Origin: Photobacterium chitinilyticum
GTDB taxonomy: Bacteria > Pseudomonadota > Gammaproteobacteria > Enterobacterales > Vibrionaceae
Length of the DNA: 64,000 nt
Reading direction: 5' to 3'
Assembly (NCBI RefSeq): GCF_004104355.1
Contig: NZ_RJLM01000003.1
Location: 62,001-126,000 of the forward strand
Part shown: piece after piece, positions 58,496-64,000 of the stretch
Numbering within the stretch: position 1 is the stretch's first letter
Layout of the letters: the number at the start of each line of letters is the position of its first letter
Made by a program: the position numbers and the translations under genes
Notes under the pieces: model-generated
The model's database searches: none
What the model was told of the DNA's origin: nothing
Seen by the model: the letters and a program-made list of their open reading frames with translations, nothing else

Positions 58496-58675
58496 ATGAG
58501 CAGCCACGACAGAATTGAAGATATCGAACAACGGATCTATATGGCTTATCAGGAAGGAAACTTTCAGGAGGCCAAAGCACTTGAAACTAAAATCAAAAAG
58601 CTCAAAGGAGATGATCACCTCTATGATGATAACGAGCCCTATTCGATAGAAGGAAAAATATTTATCGATGAGTGA
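58496..58675 (+). CDS. Small charged hypothetical protein (59 residues)
   Basis: A 59-residue protein with helical, charged sequence (SSHDRIEDIEQRIYMAYQEG, then AKALETKIKKLKG). The ATG at 58496 has GGAGG 8 bases upstream, which decides the start over earlier in-frame ATGs. No family recognised. The helical repeats suggest a coiled coil. A strong terminator follows, supporting transcription. Confidence 0.65.
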   Translation: MSSHDRIEDIEQRIYMAYQEGNFQEAKALETKIKKLKGDDHLYDDNEPYSIEGKIFIDE

Positions 58676-58758
58676 ACAAATACCATCTTGGCCTTTTTCA
58701 TCTATGCCTGTTACCACAGCTATATACCCGCAAGCCGGTATGATTAGCCCCAAAACAC

Positions 58759-58787
58759 CAAGACGCTGCTCTATGAGCAGCGTCTTG
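58759..58787. terminator. Bidirectional terminator
   Basis: CAAGACGCTGCTC and GAGCAGCGTCTTG form a perfect 13-bp stem with a 3-base loop between the converging small gene and the glycosidase gene. T-richness is modest on both sides. Confidence 0.8.
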
Positions 58788-58840
58788 TGATTTATATCTC
58801 TCGACCTTACAAGCGTATAATAGCCGACAGATACTCTTGC

Positions 58841-61636
58841 TTAATCCCCAGCCTTAGCCAAATCACTGGCTTCGACATACTGCTGCAATACATGTTGGCC
58901 CCGTAACACCGGGAAATCGATAGTAAGATCCGGTTGGGCAAACTGCAGCTGACCAATCTGCTCTTGGTAACTTGGCTGCACACAGACCAACGCCACTCGC
59001 TTGCCATTGATTTCAGCTTCTGCTGTTAATGGGTTAAAACAAACAGTTACCGGCTTATCCTTTAGTTCAAGCTCAAGCTGATACTTCGCCTTGTCTTCTG
59101 CCATAAGCACAAGCTCAAGCATTTCACCTGACGCGTGTAGGTAGTTCAACTGATAGCTCTCAACCCCATCTTCAGCTCGCTCAAAGCTGACATTCAGTGC
59201 ATTGTTACCACCAAAACGCAATACCGCCTGAGCAGAATGCCACATCGAAGGCAAGCAAGGTGACAGTGTCACTTTATCAGCCAACAAATTAGGTGCAAAG
59301 CCCATATAATCCTGATAGCCATTGCGGGTAAACTCGGATACTGACCATGCCTGTGCATAGGTACCTGTCGTTGTCAGCTTTCCTTCAGCACCAAGGAATG
59401 CATCGAGATTCTCACTCATAGCACCGCGGTGGCCGATTGATAAAATCTGGCGGGATAGATCCTTTGTCAGCTCGTAGGCGAAATCGGCATAACCGTAGGT
59501 AACCAAACTTGAAACAGTGAAACCCGCATTCCAACCCCAAATAGTGCCGTTATGGTAGGCCGCATCTTTGTGGTATTCCTCTCGATTAGCATGAAACGGG
59601 TGAAAATCTGGATCATATTGTGACAACGATGTGATCCCCCAAGGGAACAACAGCTCACTGACTGCTGTCTTCACGACTTTCGCACCAATCGTTTTATCAA
59701 GCAGACCGCCGTCAAACGGCACGGTCAATGTCATCAGCTGGTTGGGGCGTATCTGCAGATCACGGCTATCGTCTTCACGCAAACGATCTGCCAGTAGCTC
59801 TTTATGCTCATCCCAAAACATTGACTGGAAGCTTAACTGTACCCTATCGGCCAGTGTGCGATAGTGCAGCGCTGACTCCAGATCATCATTCAGCCGGGCC
59901 AGCTCCACGGCTACTTTGAGACTGGTATACCACAACGCCTGGATATCATTGGCACGATTGCCCCGAGCCGACCATGGAAGCTTGCCTTCTAGTTTGGCAT
60001 CCATCCAAGTATCCGGATCACGATGGGTCATCAAGCCATGCTCATCAAGATAATTTTTCTCGATGCCATCAATATAAGTTTGTACCACCGGATAAATTGA
60101 CTTGGCATAAGCGAGATCCCCACTGTAACGTAGGTAATCCCACACTTCTCTTACCATCCAAGGCGTACCATCGGTGGTGTTGTAAATCATATTGGTCAGG
60201 CTAGTAACCCGATTAGGGATCCGGCCATAATTGAGGCTCTGCTCGTCTGTCAGCTGCATCGAAGCAAAGTTTTCTATGATTGTTTTGGCATCGTCAAAGT
60301 CACCATTTACCAAGGTGATACCCGGAAGCGCAATAAAGGAATCACGTCCCCAGCAGTCTTTGAACCAAGGGAGCCCAGCCCAAATACCCTTACCAAACTC
60401 ATTGGAAACAAACACTTTACCTGACGCCTTGGCCCACATCAGCGCTCGGTTATATTCAAGATCCGATGTCCATAGGTATGACTGGGTCAACATATCGTAA
60501 GTTTGCTGCTGATGCTGGGTATAACCATCTTGCTCCACCAGCTTGCTTGCCTGCGCAACAGCCTCCGCTTCTGTTTCTGCAAATGCCAAGTACAGAGTAA
60601 CGCTGGTTTCTTTCTCAAGCGTTTCAATGACGGGTTTAACATGGTTTCCACTCAAATGCATCACATCCTTCAAGGCAGGGATACCGGCGAAGGTTGCCTC
60701 TTTGAACTGGAAAGGACGATTAGCACAAAGCGCAATAAATGACGGCGTAGTTTCCTGGCGCAACGCAGGATCAAGCGCGTACACCACGCCTTTATCAAAG
60801 CATGTTACCGTCGACGCATTTATCGCGAGGTTGAGCTGCGGAGCAATAGACAAGGTCGCTGCGTGCTCTGAAGAAACCGTTATTGCCGCTCCACGCTGTT
60901 GGGAGAACAGCATAAAAGTATCTGCGGAACGATTGGCATAATGGTGAGTGACGCCATAAGGCAGAATGTCAGCCTCGGTTGCTCGATTTTTATCATTGAT
61001 CACACCGTCGACAAAAGAGGCAAACGTCCCAAGATACCAGCCTTGTTTATGGCGGTACTTGCCGGCAGCCACAAAACCGTGGGTGACCCCTTCAAAATAG
61101 CCATCGACATTGTCACCAAACACAAACGGTACACTGCTGTCTGTTTTAATCGCAAGCTGTCCGAACAATTCTTCTGGTGCCAGTACAGGCTTGGCCTTGG
61201 CTTGTAACGTACCGGATACAGACGAAACAGCAAAATCAGCTGTTAACAATTCGCGATTCGGCTCGGCATCATGATTCTCGCCTCCCAGTGAAATCTGCAT
61301 TGCATTTCCGCCAGCAGTTACGGCCAGCGAGATAGTATATAAGCCTGTTTCTGGGGCAGAGAACGTCAGATCATTGCCGATCCCCTTAGCAGCGATCAGC
61401 GCCTGAGGTTGATCAACAAAGCACGATACCGCTTTGTATTTGTCGGCAGAGAACGTCAGATCCTCACTACCTTGCTGATCCGATATCTTAAAACTGTGTT
61501 GATCCGCCGACAGGCAAACAACTGCCTGGTAACGCCCTTTACCTATATAAGCCATTGGGGTGTCATCCCCCCAACCGTTAAAAGTCCCTTTAACGTACAA
61601 CTGCTCGTTATGCGGTGCCTGTTCTAACCCGTTCAC
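58841..61636 (-). CDS. Glycogen debranching-type glycosidase with carbohydrate-binding domain
   Basis: A 931-residue protein without a signal peptide. The N-terminus has an isoamylase-N/CBM48-like domain (QLYVKGTFNGWGDDTPMAYI), a middle beta-rich region, and a C-terminal six-hairpin glycosidase domain from about residue 380 (GLPWFKDCWGRDSFIALPGI; YHNGTIWGWNAGF) like amylo-alpha-1,6-glucosidases. It should trim alpha-1,6 branches or act on maltodextrins in the cytoplasm. It lies 102 bases after the second malE on the same strand, so they are probably one operon. Confidence 0.85.
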   Translation of the reverse strand: MNGLEQAPHNEQLYVKGTFNGWGDDTPMAYIGKGRYQAVVCLSADQHSFKISDQQGSEDLTFSADKYKAVSCFVDQPQALIAAKGIGNDLTFSAPETGLYTISLAVTAGGNAMQISLGGENHDAEPNRELLTADFAVSSVSGTLQAKAKPVLAPEELFGQLAIKTDSSVPFVFGDNVDGYFEGVTHGFVAAGKYRHKQGWYLGTFASFVDGVINDKNRATEADILPYGVTHHYANRSADTFMLFSQQRGAAITVSSEHAATLSIAPQLNLAINASTVTCFDKGVVYALDPALRQETTPSFIALCANRPFQFKEATFAGIPALKDVMHLSGNHVKPVIETLEKETSVTLYLAFAETEAEAVAQASKLVEQDGYTQHQQQTYDMLTQSYLWTSDLEYNRALMWAKASGKVFVSNEFGKGIWAGLPWFKDCWGRDSFIALPGITLVNGDFDDAKTIIENFASMQLTDEQSLNYGRIPNRVTSLTNMIYNTTDGTPWMVREVWDYLRYSGDLAYAKSIYPVVQTYIDGIEKNYLDEHGLMTHRDPDTWMDAKLEGKLPWSARGNRANDIQALWYTSLKVAVELARLNDDLESALHYRTLADRVQLSFQSMFWDEHKELLADRLREDDSRDLQIRPNQLMTLTVPFDGGLLDKTIGAKVVKTAVSELLFPWGITSLSQYDPDFHPFHANREEYHKDAAYHNGTIWGWNAGFTVSSLVTYGYADFAYELTKDLSRQILSIGHRGAMSENLDAFLGAEGKLTTTGTYAQAWSVSEFTRNGYQDYMGFAPNLLADKVTLSPCLPSMWHSAQAVLRFGGNNALNVSFERAEDGVESYQLNYLHASGEMLELVLMAEDKAKYQLELELKDKPVTVCFNPLTAEAEINGKRVALVCVQPSYQEQIGQLQFAQPDLTIDFPVLRGQHVLQQYVEASDLAKAGD

Positions 61637-61660
61637 TTGTATTCCTTATTCAGAAAGCAC

Positions 61661-61684
61661 AATGCGCAGACTAGGCTGCGCATT
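61661..61684 (-). promoter_or_regulatory. Hairpin between malE copy 2 and the glycosidase gene
   Basis: AATGCGCAG and CTGCGCATT form a perfect 9-bp stem with a 6-base loop. No T-run on either strand; probably protects the malE transcript, as in malE-malF. Confidence 0.55.
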
Positions 61685-61738
61685 GAATTGATTGTTATAG
61701 CCAAGCTACAGGAGCCTTATTACAGGCTCACAATCTGC

Positions 61739-62926
61739 TTATTTATTAATTTGAGAAGCGGCTGTATCTAGGGCCTCTTTTACTGTTTGACGACCAAGTA
61801 GTGCATTCTCAATTGCTGCACCTTCGGCAAACCAGTACGCTGTCATTTCCGGAATATTCGGCATGATTTCGCCATTTTCAGCATTGGTCATCGTGGCCGC
61901 AATTCGGCTGTCTTTGGCCAAGATGTTCTGGAATGATTTTAACGTTACCGCGCCCAGAGGCTTGTCATCGTTAACCATCTTCAAACCTTCATTGGTCAAC
62001 AGATAGTTTTCAATAAACTCAACAGACAAATCCTGGTTCGGACTTGCCGCATTAATACCGGCACTCAAAACACCCACGAACGGGTTCGAAGCACCACCGT
62101 TCAGTGTAGGAAGAACCGCAACACCGTAGTTAACTTTTGATTTTTCCAAGTTGCCCCATGACCAAGGACCGTTGATGGTCATGGCAACATTGCCTTTGTT
62201 AAATTCAGCTTCGGATACCGCGTAATCCATATCCGGAGAGATGACACCTTTCTTCGACAAATCAAGTAGGAAACTCAGCCCAGCGATACCCGCCTTGCTG
62301 TTCACGCCAACCTGCTTGCCATCAAAGCCTGTTTCTGTCTTCTTAAAGGCATAGCCACCGTTAGCCGAAATCATCGGCCATGTGAAGTACGCATTCTTCA
62401 CATCCCACATGATGGCTTTCTTGCCTTTCGCCTGCATTTGCTTTTCGATAGCATACAGCTCTTCCCATGTTTTCGGCGCTTCTGGCAATAGGTCTTTGTT
62501 ATAAATCAGAGACGGTGATTCAACAGCCACTGGATAACCGACAAGCTTGCCTTCATAGGTCACGGCATCCCAGCTGAAATCGACAAACTTATTCTTAAAC
62601 TCTTTAGAAGGTTTCACCTCGGCCAACAGGCCTGATTTCGCGTAGCCACCAAAACGGTCATGAGCCCAGAAAATAATATCCGGGCCACCACCTGTTGCGG
62701 CTACCTGCTGGAATTTCGCTTCCAAGGATTCAGGGTACTGAACACTGACTTTAACGCCGGTATCTTCTTCAAATTTACGGCCGACTTCGGCAAGGCCGTC
62801 ATAGCCTTTATCACCGTTGATCCAAATTAGAATTTCACCTTCCTGCATCGCTGCTGAAGCAGCCATTGGGAATGCGAGTGCAGTTGTAAGGGAACAAAGA
62901 GTCAGAGTTTTCAGAACACGTTTCAT
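61739..62926 (-). CDS. malE: Second maltose/maltodextrin-binding protein MalE (copy 2)
   Basis: A 395-residue binding protein with a signal peptide (cut near ASAAM). It is very similar to copy 1 ([54 protein letters not shown]) but differs in the ligand region, for example [12 protein letters not shown] here against [12 protein letters not shown]. No permease genes adjoin it, so it probably shares MalFGK. Two MalT-like boxes lie upstream. Confidence 0.94.
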   Translation of the reverse strand: MKRVLKTLTLCSLTTALAFPMAASAAMQEGEILIWINGDKGYDGLAEVGRKFEEDTGVKVSVQYPESLEAKFQQVAATGGGPDIIFWAHDRFGGYAKSGLLAEVKPSKEFKNKFVDFSWDAVTYEGKLVGYPVAVESPSLIYNKDLLPEAPKTWEELYAIEKQMQAKGKKAIMWDVKNAYFTWPMISANGGYAFKKTETGFDGKQVGVNSKAGIAGLSFLLDLSKKGVISPDMDYAVSEAEFNKGNVAMTINGPWSWGNLEKSKVNYGVAVLPTLNGGASNPFVGVLSAGINAASPNQDLSVEFIENYLLTNEGLKMVNDDKPLGAVTLKSFQNILAKDSRIAATMTNAENGEIMPNIPEMTAYWFAEGAAIENALLGRQTVKEALDTAASQINK

Positions 62927-62963
62927 AGTCGATTTCCGTTGTAATTTTTATGAACAGGGGGAT

Positions 62964-62997
62964 TCTCCTCCCCCCTAGGCTGATGAGCATCATCCCC
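62964..62997 (-). promoter_or_regulatory. MalT-box-like sites upstream of malE copy 2
   Basis: On the minus strand GGGGAGGAGA (62964-62973) and GGGGATGATG (62988-62997) match the MalT consensus GGGGA(T/G)GAGG at 9 of 10. A CRP-like TGTGA-N6-ACACG lies further upstream (63031-63046). Confidence 0.6.
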
Positions 62998-63065
62998 CAC
63001 CCTACGCCCCCACCGAGTTTCGTTCGACTATGTGAAACTGCACACGTTTTGTTGGACAAAAACAG

Positions 63066-63093
63066 AAACGGCGCAGGAAAACCTGCGCCGTTT
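63066..63093 (-). terminator. Terminator of the antiporter gene
   Basis: AAACGGCGCAGG and CCTGCGCCGTTT form a 12-bp stem with a 4-base loop, followed by T-rich sequence on the minus strand. Confidence 0.92.
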
Positions 63094-63113
63094 ATCTACT
63101 TAATATGACAGGG

Positions 63114-64000
63114 CTAATCTTTTAGATTCAGGCCTAACTTATTCGATAAGGGTTCGATAGCCCAACCCTGAACAATCACAGAAATCAACACGATAAAGAA
63201 TACCATATGCATCATTTGCTGCGCTCCCGGTACCCCTTCCGCAGCCGGGATCAAGGCAAAAACTATCGGTGTCGCCCCTTTCAAACCTATTGCTGAGATA
63301 AAAACCTTCTTCTTGATGCTGACGGTTCTAAATGGCAAAAAACTAATAAAGACAGCCAACGGACGGGCAACAAACATCAACATCAAGGCAGGAATGATCG
63401 CAACCCATACATCGCTGATCAACGCTTTGGGGAAAAACTGTAATCCAAGAATAATGAACATCAAGGCCTGCGCCAACCAGGACAAACTGTTAAAGAAGTG
63501 CTTACTTACTTCCTTGCCACGAAGCAGTCCATTACCGATCACAACACCGGATACGTAAGAAGCAATCAAAATATTGCCACCAAGCAAATCACTACCGTAT
63601 GCGGCAATAACAAAACAGGCCAAAATAAAAACTGGGATCAAGCCATATTCTTCAAGCTTTATGTGGTTAAGTAACTTCACACCACAGAGCCCCACCAAAT
63701 AGCCTGCAACCATCCCTACTATAATTTGCTGTGCCAGCTCTAATCCTATTTCAGCAGCTCCTATGGGCTGATCGGTATTCACTAGCAGACCTGTCAGGAT
63801 CACAACCAACAGTAATGCCACAGGGTCGTTTGTCGCCGATTCAAACTCAAGCACAGTGTCGGTACTTTCTTTCAACTTGAGCTTCTTAGACTCCAGAATG
63901 GAAAAAACCGCAGCAGCATCGGTAGAAGAGACAACTGCCGCAAAAAGCATGCAGGTCAGAAGGTCAAAATCCAATACAAAATACAGTAGTCCACCCAAGA
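63114..64000 (-). CDS. CPA1-family cation/proton antiporter, C-terminal part (5' end outside window)
   Basis: About 295 residues visible; the frame runs off the right edge. Hydrophobic, with the ion-translocation block FAAVVSSTDAAAVFSILESK and ESATNDPVALLLVVILTG, characteristic of CPA1 exchangers; GNILIASYVSGVVIGNGLL and GLKGATPIVFALIPAAEGVP fit the NhaP2/CvrA-like branch, which exchanges K+ or Na+ for H+. A regulatory cytoplasmic domain common in NhaP2 is absent, since the protein ends soon after the last segment. Confidence 0.88.
   Translation of the reverse strand, partial: LGGLLYFVLDFDLLTCMLFAAVVSSTDAAAVFSILESKKLKLKESTDTVLEFESATNDPVALLLVVILTGLLVNTDQPIGAAEIGLELAQQIIVGMVAGYLVGLCGVKLLNHIKLEEYGLIPVFILACFVIAAYGSDLLGGNILIASYVSGVVIGNGLLRGKEVSKHFFNSLSWLAQALMFIILGLQFFPKALISDVWVAIIPALMLMFVARPLAVFISFLPFRTVSIKKKVFISAIGLKGATPIVFALIPAAEGVPGAQQMMHMVFFIVLISVIVQGWAIEPLSNKLGLNLKD

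Overview
The window looks like Vibrionaceae, most likely a Photobacterium or close relative. The housekeeping genes (rnb, deaD, maeA, rbsDACBKR, malEFG/malK, def, modE, csp) are of gammaproteobacterial type. The unusual part is a glycine reductase (Stickland) cluster, a trait I recall for Photobacterium profundum among marine gammaproteobacteria. The species is inferred from gene content, not from a search.

Layout. 1-2460: aldehyde dehydrogenase (partial), iron alcohol dehydrogenase and a class I glutamine amidotransferase. 3243-6141: an AT-rich pair, a chemoreceptor and a periplasmic broad-spectrum amino-acid racemase. 6570-12990: mixed single genes (EamA transporter, aspartoacylase, arfB, DUF3392, malic enzyme, a lipoprotein). 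13237-27405: the centrepiece, a selenocysteine and glycine reductase island. It holds selB, selA, selC (tRNA-Sec) and grdX, then a long minus-strand operon read trxB-trxA-grdA-grdA-grdC-grdD-selD-grdE-grdB. Four genes (both grdA copies, selD, grdB) contain an in-frame TGA read as selenocysteine, so simple ORF finding truncates all four. 28376-31276: an M18 aminopeptidase and a peptide transporter diverge from this operon and probably supply glycine from peptides. 31368-33521: def, a DsrE-like gene behind a 12-bp tandem repeat, modE and a small membrane protein. 33732-39988: a complete ribose operon with CRP-like and LacI-type operator sites. 40093-51173: an SDR, a membrane protein, a cold shock gene, an SDR remnant, deaD, two GGDEF proteins, rnb and DUF1415. 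51198-64000: the maltose region (malGFE divergent from malK, an esterase broken by a 14-bp duplication, a debranching-type glycosidase, a second malE) and a partial cation/proton antiporter.

How it works together (inference from families): peptides enter through the POT transporter and are cut by the aminopeptidase. Glycine is bound by GrdB/GrdE, passed to the selenoprotein GrdA and released by GrdC/GrdD as acetyl phosphate. Electrons come from NADPH through TrxB and TrxA. SelD supplies selenophosphate, SelA makes Sec-tRNA on selC, and SelB delivers it at UGA codons. SelD here is itself a selenoprotein, so the system depends on its own product.
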